The notes beneath the pieces are model-generated. The model saw nothing but the letters and a program-made list of their open reading frames with translations, searched no databases and was not told the origin of the DNA. Both the position numbers and the translations under genes were made by a program. Shown here one piece after another: positions 21,601-32,199 of a DNA stretch of 64,000 nt (positions within the stretch are counted from its first letter, which is position 1; each line of letters starts with the position of its first letter). This DNA is from Cystobasidium ongulense (taxonomy: Eukaryota; Basidiomycota; Cystobasidiomycetes; Cystobasidiales; Cystobasidiaceae): the NCBI GenBank assembly GCA_022835595.1, contig BQUP01000009.1, forward strand, positions 434,001 through 498,000. Direction: 5' to 3'.

Positions 21601-22258
21601 AGCGAGCAGAGCTTGCCTGGCTGGCCGGGTACGCCGCTGCTATATGGCCGATATACGATGGGCCTAGAGTACAGGACAGCATGTATTCTTGCTCATGGCC
21701 GTCTACTATCTTGATGGGTCCTGAGCTGTCCTCTGTTGCGACTCGAAGCGTGGGAACAGGCAAGAAGCGCGTACACTGAACGGGTGGAAACAAGGCAGGC
21801 GCAACAGGTCGGCCGGAAGAGCAGCAGTGAGGCAAGAGAGGCCAGATACAACACAGTGGCATGGCAGAGACCAGGGCACACTCCACTCTATCCTGTCTCT
21901 CATGGCTGGCCGTATTCCGGCTTGATGGGCTAAACGACGTGATCGCGCCATGCAATATTGGATACCTCCTCCAGCAGGCACAGCACAGCAGCAGCGAGGA
22001 CACCGACACGGTAGACATGTACTGCACTATGCTAATAAGGTTACTCATGCTTGCTATCCTTCTTATCGCCCTATCACACCTGCTTCAATGGCCGGCCAGC
22101 GATTCGCCGTGGACTGGCTTCGAGATCCACGGCCATGTGACTTTGATTGTTGGATATAAAGTGCCGGGCATCTTTGAAGCTACACTCTGCTCTTCTCACT
22201 CCAACTCACCCGTCCGTCTACTCACACACTCGTTCGCTCACTGACAGACCTGCTCACA
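21601..22258. other. divergent promoter region of CDC4 and UGA1
   Basis: 658 bp shared upstream region of the minus-strand CDC4 and the plus-strand UGA1. Short frames on both strands have no family features. A TATA-like site lies on the UGA1 side (listed separately). Confidence 0.5.
22155..22160 (+). promoter_or_regulatory. TATA-like box upstream of UGA1
   Basis: TATAAA in the context TTGGATATAAAGTGCC, 99 nt before the UGA1 start codon, followed by a CT-rich leader. Position and sequence fit a TATA box; not proven. Confidence 0.4.
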
Positions 22259-24376
22259 ATGCTCGCCCGTCAAGCTGCCGCTCGACTCGTCCGTGGCTCT
22301 TCCGCTGCTTCTTCCAGAGCTGGTTCGGCTATTCCTGGACTTTCAATCAGAGCAGCTTCCAGCTTCAATAACACCAAGACTGCCGCACGCAGCTATGCAA
22401 CAGAAGCAGCAACCTCGCCATCATCATCAAGCTCTTCTCTCTTCCCGTCACCCGCATATACCCATCCAGACGTACATACAGAGTCAACCCCAGGTCCAGC
22501 TTCTCAAGCCGCTTCATCTGAAATCGCAAAATTCCAAGATTCAAGAACTCATGTTCTAGTCGTAGATTACGCTAAATCAAATGGAAATTACCTAGTAGAC
22601 GCAGATGGAAACGCTTTCTTGGATATGTTCGGTCAAATCGCTTCTATTGCGGTCGGATATAACCATCCTGATCTTGTAAAGTTGGCGAGGAGCGTGAGCA
22701 ATCACTACTCCCTAATCATTGCTATACCTTACTGACTGTAATTTCCTTCCTTTCCCATGTCACCCTTTCGTGCTATCGCCACAGGATGAATTCGTAACTG
22801 CCGCCATTAACAGACCAGCTCTAGGTGTCTTTCCTAACGTCCACTGGGCTCAAGCAGTAAATGATGGGCTAGGATCAGTAAAGCCAGCTGGTCTAGATCA
22901 GATCTTCACTTCTCAATGCGGATCATGCGCCGTTGAAGGTGCTTTGAAAGCTGCTTTTATGGCATACAGAGCTAGGGAGAGAGGTCAGAGTACAGAATTC
23001 ACAAAGGATGAGATTGATAGTTGCATGAACAACAAGTCTGTAAGCTTGCTTCTCTCACTCAGTCAATATCAATTTCTCCTTTGATTTGTGCTGATCTTGG
23101 TGGCGTTCTGCTCGTACCTATACGATAGCCCGGCTCTCCAGACCTAACAGTAATCTCTTTCAAGGGCGGTTTCCACGGTCGCCTCTTTGGCTCTCTCTCC
23201 GCTACACGCAGTAAGGCGATCCACAAGCTCGATATCCCGGCTTTCGACTGGCCAAGTGCTCCCTTCCCAGCATTAAAATACCCATTGGAGGATCATGTCG
23301 AAGAGAACGCTAAAGAAGAAGAAAGGTGCTTGAAAGAAGTAGAAGAAACAATAGTAGAATGGAAAGCTAAAGGAAAACCAGTAGCTGCTTTAATAGTTGA
23401 ACCAATTCTATCAGAAGGTGGTGATTTCCATGCTACTCCTAAATTTTTCCAAGGATTACGTAAAATTACAAAAGATCATAATGTTTTCATGATTTGCGAT
23501 GAAGTGCAAACTGGTTTAGGTGCTACTGGTACTCTATGGGCACATGAAAAATGGGGTCTAGGTGCAGAAAACCCTCCTGATATGGTTACTTTCTCAAAGA
23601 AAGCTCAAGCTTCTGGATTCTATCATAAACTTGAGACTAGAGCTACTCTACCTCTGAGAGCTTTCGGAACTTGGTTAGGGTAAGTAAACTTCACCCTGAT
23701 TTTCTTCTTCTCTTCTAACCGACGCTGATGGGTAATTTTTCTCTTCCTTTCTCGGTGCAAACAGAGACCCGATCCGAGCTCTACAAGCGAGAGAAATGAT
23801 CAAAGTCATCAAAAGAGATAACTTAGTTCAAAACACAGCAGAAGTAGGAGCTTATATCTTCAATGGATTGACTAAACTACAGGAACAAGGTGCTGGAAAG
23901 GGTAAAATTTCGAATGTTCGAGGAAAAGGGTAAGTTTTGCTCAATTTATTCAGTTATTACCGGGACCCGGGAGACCCTTATCTGATACGATCTTTCCTTC
24001 TTCTTCTGCTGCCTTCTTGTTTTCAGAGAGGGAACTTTCATCGCCTTCGATGCTGAGACTCCAGCAAAGAGAGATGCATTCGTCAAACAAATGAGATTGA
24101 AGGGTGTCAACATGGGAGGATGTGGTGATCGATGTGAGTCTTTCCAAGCTACTTCGTCTGCTCGCATTGTGCAGAGAGCAGTCTGCTGATTACATGGTCT
24201 TGATTTCTCGTCATTAGCTGTCAGACTTAGACCCATGCTGTGAGTACAAAGTTTTTCATAGACAGGTACGCACGCAGTGCCATACTGACATTATTTCGTG
24301 GTTACACAGGGTCTTTGAGAGGCAACACGCAGATATCTTCCTCGACACAGCCGAGCAAGTATTGAAGTCGTTGTAA
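22259..24376 (+). CDS. UGA1: 4-aminobutyrate (GABA) aminotransferase, mitochondrial
   Basis: PLP enzyme converting GABA and 2-oxoglutarate to succinate semialdehyde and glutamate. Seven exons: 22259-22693, 22785-23039, 23129-23679, 23765-23929, 24027-24133, 24218-24239, 24310-24376; 533 aa. The N-terminal ~45 residues (MLARQAAARLVRGSS..., RSYATEA) look like a mitochondrial presequence, unlike cytosolic yeast Uga1. Family blocks are in order: LDMFGQIASIAVGYNHPDLV, FTSQCGSCAVEGALKAA, SFKGGFHGRLFGSLSAT, PVAALIVEPILSEGGD, FMICDEVQTGLGATGTLWA, TFSKKAQASGFYHK (the PLP lysine in SKK), IRNVRGKG-type block GKISNVRGKGEGTFIAFD, and the C-terminal VRLRPMLVFE. Exon 6 is 22 nt. A patch of strongly A/T-ending codons covers 23330-23560. 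The call is firm. Confidence 0.95.
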
Positions 24377-25094
24377 AGAATGGTCATCTCCAAGATGCGC
24401 GTCTTCGTTGAAGCCGGACCAGTTTCTTGAATGCTTCGTTTGTCGCAAAGTGTGAAGATATCAGTTTCCAAGGATGAAATGCAGTAAAATGGGTGGATAC
24501 AACGGATAGTCATAGACCGACAAGACTTCATACAGCGATTATCGGAAATGCCTCGCCTGAGCTGCCTGCTTCCTGTCAGCTAAGCGGCTGCACCCTGCCC
24601 AGGTAGCTTCCTACCTGACATGGGCTGATTGGGCCACTGATTGAATGCAACACAGCTTGCTTGCACTCTCTTGAGCGGAAGGCTTACCAGTAAGGCGCTC
24701 TTGATCGTAAGCTCGGTAAAATGTCAATTCTACCTTGTCTTCCAGGTGTCATTGCCACCGCGCCTCAAACGTGGGGCTCCAGCGTCTCAGGTCTGGGTAG
24801 GATAACATTGTGTGACACCACCGACTCGCTACGGTATGGAGCGTCTGTAGTGGCTGAAAGGTCATTGTCAAACTAAACTCTTGAACTATAGTTTGAAAGC
24901 TTGTTATGTTTCTGGCACGTTGTCTTGCCGCGACTGCTTTCCATGATCAGTCAACCTCTGAGCTTTCACGAACTCCGACTGGACACTATTTGAACTCTTT
25001 CCACGCATTCAAGCAAGCTTCAAGTCAGGGAAGCGTACACTACCACCAAGCTTTACTCACTAGCTCCCGCTTGAACCTTCAAGGAGGGCCTTGG
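24377..25094. other. intergenic, UGA1 3' side and kinase 5' side
   Basis: No separate gene seen. An in-frame ATG at 24906 lies upstream of the chosen kinase start at 25095, so part of 24906-25094 could be coding; its sequence has no domain and looks like a leader. Confidence 0.45.
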
Positions 25095-28000
25095 ATGGCA
25101 TCAGCGGGAGAGAGCTCCATCAACAGCAACAGCAGCAAAAGCAAAGCCAACGGCAACGGCGAGACTGGAGCAGTATCAGCAGCACCTACCGTCACTCCAC
25201 CGCTTGCATCATCCGACACTTTCGAGTTCTATGACCCAAGAGGTCTGCTGACCCGGCGCAGGAGTCAGAGCAGGACTAGCAATGCAACTACAAGTCCGGG
25301 TACCGCAACGACGCCAGCAGCTCAGGCTGGCAGAGATAGAAAGGACTCGACTGCTGGCCAGAGTAGCTTGGCAAGTGTCAAAGAGGACGAGCATGCTCAC
25401 GGAAGTAATGGTCCTACGAGCTTTGTAAGTTGCAGCTCAGCAACCCTGCAGAAAAAGCTTGTTGTGTACATGCAGCAGAGCATGGAGGCCTTTTCCTCGG
25501 GGGCATCCACGCAGGAGATGGACATGACGAAGCTGACTCTGTCTCGGCTCGCTTGCTTGTCTTCTATTACTACAGACCTCGTCGCCCATCCCAATAGGCA
25601 AAGCGACAGGCACCGGAGCCGAGCGAGGGCGTCTAGCTAAACTACAAATTGGCGGCTCTCCCGAAATCTCAAGAAATACGAGCACTACAGAACGCCTCAC
25701 AGACGCTTTAACATCAAGCTTGCCAGATCTGCGCACCCGCCAGCCTGAAGGTGCTGCTGCTTCAAGGAGTCAGTCTCCATGGGCTTCAGAAACCGGCTCT
25801 CGGGCGCGCTCGCCACAGCCTTCATACGCACAACCCAGCCATACACAGCGATGGAATTACAGCCGAAGTGAAGCCTCTCAGTCTGGAGATACTTCATCCG
25901 CCATGGACCTGTCAACTAGTGAAGTCCGCTCCCCGGCTGCAGAGTTCCTAAGCTCATTCTCGGCTTCTGGAAGAAAGAATATGCTAGCACGAGCACGCTC
26001 TGGATCAGGTTCAACAGATGGTCAAGGCAGCAAACTACTCGAAGGTTCAGCTATACTGTTGGACAGTTCCAATATTGGTTTAGATGGAGCCGGCACGCGT
26101 CGAGGTAGCGAAGCAGGCAGTAATAGTTTTCTGCGTAACTTCATTGCGCCGGATCCAGATGATGAAGGAGAAGAGGTGGATGGGTACATTCTCGAAAAAA
26201 CAATCGGTCACGGCACATTTTCGAACGTACGTAGAGCAAGACATATCGAAACTGGCGAACTAGTAGCTGTAAAGATCGTTCGCCACTCACATGCGCCAGC
26301 ACACCATGCAGGCGAACGGCAAGGCATCAGCTGGTCAGATGCCAAATTGGGGAGCAGTTTTATAGCTGAAAGCGTAAACGGACAGGCAGATGGGCCGAAA
26401 CGAGTCAAGCGAGACCCGAGCCGAACGAATCAGCCATGGAGTAATGGTGACTCCACCAAGAATGGTCGCCCCCGAAACCGCAGAGGACGTTCTTGTTCAA
26501 GCCCTTCAGTTCAAATGACAAAATTTGCAGTAGAAGGTCTGCCTGCTAGCTCAGATAGCGATTATTACCAGATGGCATCCACCATGTCTATTGATGGTTC
26601 AGACTCTCAAGCTTCCACGCCATCAGACAACACACCCTACAAGCGGGGTTCCGCGAGAAATAGTGTAGATGAGCATACGGAGAACAATGACGAGGTGGGC
26701 AACACATCACTGGCGGACCAAGCTCTCCAACGAGAAGTCTCAATCTGGTCACAATTGGATCAGCATCACCCTCATATTCTGCCTCTATTACATTATTATG
26801 AAGACAATTTTGCAAGCTATATTTTTATGCCTTTGTGTGAAAGCAACCTCCTTCAGTATGTCAAAGCCCATGGCAAGGGAGGTTCTCAAAGCCAGACGTT
26901 GCGCGACTCTTCCCCTCCTTCACTCAGCGCAAGCACATCTCAATTGTCTAAACTACCTTCCGCCGTCGTTGCCGCCAAGCCCTCCACGTCAAACGGACCA
27001 CAATCTCAGACCTCTCCTCCCCATCCAAAGGTACAGCGCTCATCTTCAATACGCATTCGACATGCTAGCGAGATCCCCGCGGGAGGAGCAGGCTTGCCTC
27101 TTGACCAGACAAAGAAAATCTTCGCTCAAATTGTCGTTGGCCTTCGCTATTTGCATGCTGCTCATAATGTCACGCATAAAGATATCAAGCTAGAGAATAT
27201 ACTCGTCGATGACAAAGGCAATTTCAAGATTTCAGATTTTGGCCTTGCCTACGCTCCCAATCTTACAGCCAATACGGCCTTCAGCGCGGGTCCGCCGACT
27301 GGGGATTCGAGTTTAATATCCCCAGTCTCCAGTCCTGGAAGTGGACCAGTAACTGCAAACCCGTTCAAGGATGATCCGAAGCTCCGAAGAGAGCACGCTC
27401 TAAGTGATGGCGATGCACAAATGCTCGGTACAACACCTTCGAGCCCAGTACCGCTGGCGAGTAGCGGGACACCTACCGGTCCGGTGGCTTTCTCTTCCCT
27501 GGGTCATGCAGCTTCCACCTTGCTACCGTCGGCAGACTCTTCCAGTGTCAACATGAAAGGTGCAGGTGGCGCTCCCGATACTGTTTATGACCTATCCTCT
27601 TCCCTCCCTCCCTCTGCTTTCCTCAATGGTCAGCCGGCTCCCGGACAACGGCGAGTTCTTCGACCACATCACGCTGTTCCCACATCACTCATGACACATG
27701 GAGGTGCTGGGGCTTTCGAAGCGACGGCTGGAAGTCTGCAATATACCTCACCGGAGCAGATTCGCTCTCCTCAGCCCGTCACTAGCCTAGCTGTTGATAT
27801 CTGGGCCCTTGGATGTGTCTTATATGCGTTGATCGATGGCAGGCTGCCTTTCGATGACGGTTTCGAACCTCGCCTTCGCGTAAACATCATGAAAGCTGAA
27901 TGGAAGTTGCCGCAAGCACTGAAGCCCTCAGAAGGACTCAAGAATAAGCTCACATCGTCAACGAACCTCACAGCCTCCCCCAGTATCTTGCCGCAAGATA

Positions 28001-28521
28001 ATGGAAATGCCGTTGCACAAGAGTCTGGAATGTCGGAGCCTACGGAGGAGGATCGAAAGCAAGCGGAAGAAGTCCTTCGAGGATGCTTGCAGCTTGACGT
28101 CGCGAGGCGTTGGACGATCCAAGATATTGCACGCTCAGCTTGGCTGAGAGATGCTGTCGGAGCTATCGAGGCAGAATCGTGTTTGTCGCCTACTTCAGAG
28201 GTGATGCACCCAGCCCGTGGTAGGCGAGGATACGACCTAGATACAGTGTCCGAAGACAAGAAGAGCCAAGTTATGCTGGATTCTGGGAATATGCTGCGTG
28301 ACAGAAGTCGCGGAAGACGTCCTGGCTTGTTCATGCATGAGCAGTCTCACGACTCTTCACGCTCGTCTTCACGTCCATCTAGCAGTCGAAGAGGACCCTC
28401 GACTGACGAGTATAGAGCTGCAAGAGGAGGTCGCTCATCTAGTAGGAGTAGTCACGTGAGATCAGAAAGTAGACACAGAAGATACGGCGGGGAAGCCGTC
28501 AATACCTGGGAAATTGTTTAA
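25095..28521 (+). CDS. large Ser/Thr protein kinase, CAMK/NIM1-like, unassigned
   Basis: Two exons, 25095-25424 and 25576-28521 (donor GTAAGT, acceptor TACAG, phase 0), 1091 aa. The kinase core is split by long inserts. Gly loop GHGTFSNVRRA at about residue 315, VAVKIVRHS lysine, then about 110 aa of insert, then LDQHHPHILPLLHYYEDN, YLHAAHNVTHKDIKLENILV (about 642), ISDFGLAY (about 663), about 165 aa of activation-segment insert, TAGSLQYTSPEQI (about 834), VDIWALGCVLYALIDGRLPF. The catalytic loop has HKD where most kinases have HRD; APE is SPE. K, D and DFG are kept, so it is probably active. The tail is Arg/Ser-rich. An alternative ATG lies at 24906. I do not recognise the orthologue. Confidence 0.85.
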
Positions 28522-28836
28522 TACCCCGAAGTCAGTTAGTCTACATGTGCCATTATTCCGGCAGTTGGACTGTCTTGTGTACAAGGCTGCGATGTGTTAG
28601 CCGGTTGGCCGTTGTAGTATCTAAGTTGCTTCTTTAAGACAATTGAAAAGTCTCTCATTGGGATGCTGTTCGAGGCTCCGGGACGCCGAGATCCGAAGCG
28701 TAGGTAGTCAATTGATACTACTAATTAGAACACCGCTGCAAACAGTCGGCATGAACAGCATTACTGCGCAGATCTTGGGAGTTGCGTGGCTTCCCATTAC
28801 CAGACTTCTAACTGCAACAGTCAAATACATATGTAG
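28522..28836. other. intergenic between convergent kinase and ALG11
   Basis: 315 bp between two convergent stops. It would hold both 3' UTRs. Nothing else was seen. Confidence 0.5.
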
Positions 28837-30805
28837 TCATACAAGCGATTTCCAAGCCTTCATCCACCCTTGATCAAAGCCGTTTTCACTGAAGCGATCT
28901 TCGGCGGCTTGTCTAGCACGTTGGCGAATCGATAGTGCCTCAGCCTGCGTGAGCTGGGCTATAATCTTCATTTGAGCAGCAAAATCAGCCGGATCACGTG
29001 CGTGATAGCCTACGGAAACGCGACCAATATCAGCTGCAGAAGCCAAAGTTTGTGAGGTCGCGCATACCTGTTATTTGATCATTGACAGGCGTCACTATGT
29101 CAAGCAAGGGGCCACCGGAAGCGTGCACAAGTGGGATCAGGCCGGCACTCTAGTGTCATCAAAGAGTCAGCACACACTACCGGTCCCGAAATAAGATGAG
29201 GGCATACCATAAACTCGACGACATTGATACCAAAGTGCTCGTCTACCATGGTACTCAACCCTACGGACGCTTTTGCAAGCAAGTCCCGCAATTCCGGAAA
29301 AGGAGCATTGATGACGAACTCGACTTGATCCTAGGAGACAGACACTTTAGCTCAGATTGATCTCTTTCCGAATTCTGATCCTGTAAACCTACAGATATAC
29401 CAAGATCTCGCGCCAATTGTTGTAATTCTTTAACACGCGCTTCATCGCCTACATTCCTGACACTGCCGGCCATGATGAGTTTCCATGCTGATGCCGATTG
29501 CACGCCCACCAGGTCTGTAAAAGCCTTGTAAAACCGGAGTTGAGTTGCGTGCTCTTTTTCAGGCCTGTATACTTTGCGCTTAGATCCTGCAGACTTTCTA
29601 ACAGACAAAAAACATACCGGAATTGGGCCAGGCTCAGGATGATCTTTTCTCGTCCGTCTAAAGCTAAAGATGACAGGCTTTTCGTATCACACGGTGGATA
29701 GACAATGTTCGCGGCTTTGGTACCTGCTTTTAGCAAGCCATTCACATGCGCCTGTGTCCAGGAAGAATTGACCATAATGTAGTCTGCCTGACGTAAACAG
29801 AAAGAGTATAGTCTTGCAAAAATGACATAATACCTGTAGATGGGTCAAGAGAGGATTAGGTTGTGCTTGATAACATGGGCCTGAGAAGACAGCTTACAGT
29901 AGCTTAGCACTGGAAAGAATGGATGATTTGGACACTGCAGAAGTGTTCGTATGTCCAGCTGCGCGGTCTTTGACTCTCTGCAGCATGTTCGTACTGCGAT
30001 CCAGGTCTATCAGACTTCTGATCTTGGCTGGGAGTCACAATCTTTTGCTCACCTGATTGTGGGATAGTGTACATAAGCTCCGACCGGCACACGGGCAAGC
30101 ATCTTGACTAGCGGAAAGGTGAAAGCATAACCCATTGTGTCTGAGGAACGCTATCAGTGATATACTTGGGGGTAACAGGTATGATACGATATACCTATAA
30201 ACACGTCTGGGCTAAGCTTGCGAATAGCCTCAAAGCCCAACACGACACTACCCAGGCTTTGGCCAATGAGTGTAAAGTGCTTCCATGTTGAATCTTCGAC
30301 AAGAAAACGTTTGTTCAGGTATACAAAGTGTAGCCTTGACGGATCTAGCTGGATTGAGAAGCGAGCCTGCCAGAGTCCTCTTCAGCCAGGCGCCTTTGCA
30401 TCGGAAACCGTTGAATGCCCACCTTGACTTTAGATACAATCTCCTCCTTGGATGCGTCGACATCTCCGGTATAGAATATACATATGACCTTAGGTTCTTC
30501 ACGTTGTAGACAGGCTACTGCCGTCCACAGGACACGTTCACCACCACCCCCGGCATTGCTGGTCGCAAGGCTTCAGCGAGAGTAGGATGGAGGATGAGAA
30601 GATAACAAGCTCACCAGTATGGATGAAATAAGCCAGCTAGTATTCTATCGTCATCATGTACTCCAAGTTGTTGCAAGACCTTCCTGCGGCGCGCCTTGTT
30701 GGCAGCTGGGAACACGCTGTGCCAGACATAGACGGCATAGCATGTGCTAGCTAGGACGAACGCAGCGATGAGTGCGAGCCATAGCAATGCTCTGAGGAGG
30801 GTCAT
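28837..30805 (-). CDS. ALG11: GDP-Man:Man3GlcNAc2-PP-dolichol alpha-1,2-mannosyltransferase
   Basis: Adds the fourth and fifth mannose to the dolichol-linked N-glycan precursor on the cytosolic face of the ER. Ten exons: 30805-30615, 30558-30423, 30348-30195, 30140-30053, 30017-29898, 29833-29618, 29564-29393, 29330-29208, 29149-29068, 29033-28837; about 492 aa. It starts with one membrane anchor ([21 protein letters not shown]). GT4-type blocks: [113 protein letters not shown] (donor-binding E-x7-E), [10 protein letters not shown]. These match ALG11 specifically. The start of exon 5 could be shifted by 3 nt (two in-phase AG sites). Divergent from HNT1 across 279 bp. Confidence 0.94.
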
Positions 30806-31084
30806 CCGACATGCAATTGGGCTGGAAGAAAGAGAGAAGCTGCAAGCTGGTGGTCATCCTGCTGGCCGACCTTCTTCTCGATCAACCGCCTACTTCAAGC
30901 TGGAAAGACATCAAGCATCCTCACTTCAGCAGCAGCAACAGCAGCAGCAAAGCAGACCCGCATATCAAGCACCTTGTTCACGCTGTCGCGTCTAGCCAGG
31001 ACACTTCTGCCGACTCAGCTGCACCGAACGAGCTACATCGCTGCATCATCGCCGTCCATTGCGCATTTCAAGCATCACAGCACC

Positions 31085-32059
31085 ATGGCAGCTCACTCTG
31101 ACCCATCCTGCATCTTGTGAGTGCACACATCTAGCTACTACAATCTGCTGCTAAAGCCTGTCTCTTCAAACAGCTGCAAGATCATCAAGTGAGCTCTCCG
31201 GCTGTCCCGACGCTCCTCGTTCAGTATAGACGAGCTGACCGGGCCGAACCGCGCTCTTTGCATGATCCACCCAATTCTAGAGGAGACATCCCATCATTCA
31301 AGCTTGTAGATGATGACAAGACCTTTGCTTTCTTGGACATCGGTCCGCTCTCCAAAGGCCATGCTCTGGTCATCCCGAAATGTAAGCCCGCGCTATTGCG
31401 ATGCCGGCTAGGCACGTGTAGGGAGATAAGCCAGGCGCAGGAGCTTCTCATGTTCGATGACTGGACGCCTTTGCACTTGCTGGACCGGGTTTGCTGCAAG
31501 ATAATCGTATCTAGAACCAATGCTGAATCCGACGCTGTCTCCGCATTGCCAGATCACGGAGAGAAGCTCACCGACATCCGTAAGGGCACACTTGCTTGGT
31601 ATACGTGAACGGTCGAGTGCAGCTGACTTGCTTTAACGACAGCCGATGAGCACCTCACAGAAGTGCTGAAGCACTGCAAGGCAATTGCAAAGGCAGCCGA
31701 CCTGAAAGAATATAACATTCTCCAGAACAATGGCGCGCTTGCTCATCAGGTAAGGCTGACGACTGAATGCAACCCGCGCTGAAGCGGTTGAAGCTGACTA
31801 CATACGTGCTCTTCTAGGTTGTGCCACATGTCCATTTCCATGTCATTCCAAAGACATCAGAAGAGGATGGTCTGCAAATTGGCTGGCCTACACAGAAGGC
31901 TAACATGGACGAGCTCAAAAAGTACCATGAGGAATTGTGAGCGATCATATCTCTGCCCGGGAAACAAGGCATTGATTAACAGAGTGCTGATGTGCTAAAT
32001 TCGTCACCGCTTTTCCGCCTCATCACCACGCTATCGTCATCAGAAAGGGCAAGTTGTGA
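31085..32059 (+). CDS. HNT1: HIT-family adenosine 5'-monophosphoramidase (Hint)
   Basis: Nucleotide hydrolase of the histidine triad family that cleaves AMP-amine bonds. Seven exons: 31085-31116, 31174-31188, 31281-31381, 31553-31579, 31643-31749, 31818-31936, 32044-32059; 138 aa, the usual length. N-terminal CIFCKIIKGDIPSFKLVDDD is the Hint start; FLDIGPLSKGHALVIPK and the catalytic triad HVHFHVIPK follow (H-x-H-x-H-x-x). Exons 2, 4 and 7 are only 15, 27 and 16 nt. The last intron is notable: its donor GTGAGC supplies an in-frame TGA, so an unspliced message ends in EEL*, while splicing gives EELKGKL*. The spliced form is closer to the family's lysine-rich end. Convergent with ZW10. Confidence 0.93.
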
Positions 32060-32199
32060 AGCTGCACAAACGAAGGGGGGCTAGCCGGCGGGTGATCCCA
32101 TCGGACAATGGGTATGACAAGCAAAGAAGCTCTTCATTGAACCCCTGGTTGCTGCTACCCTGCATCGTTATTGCTACAATAGGATTCCACCTCTTCCCA

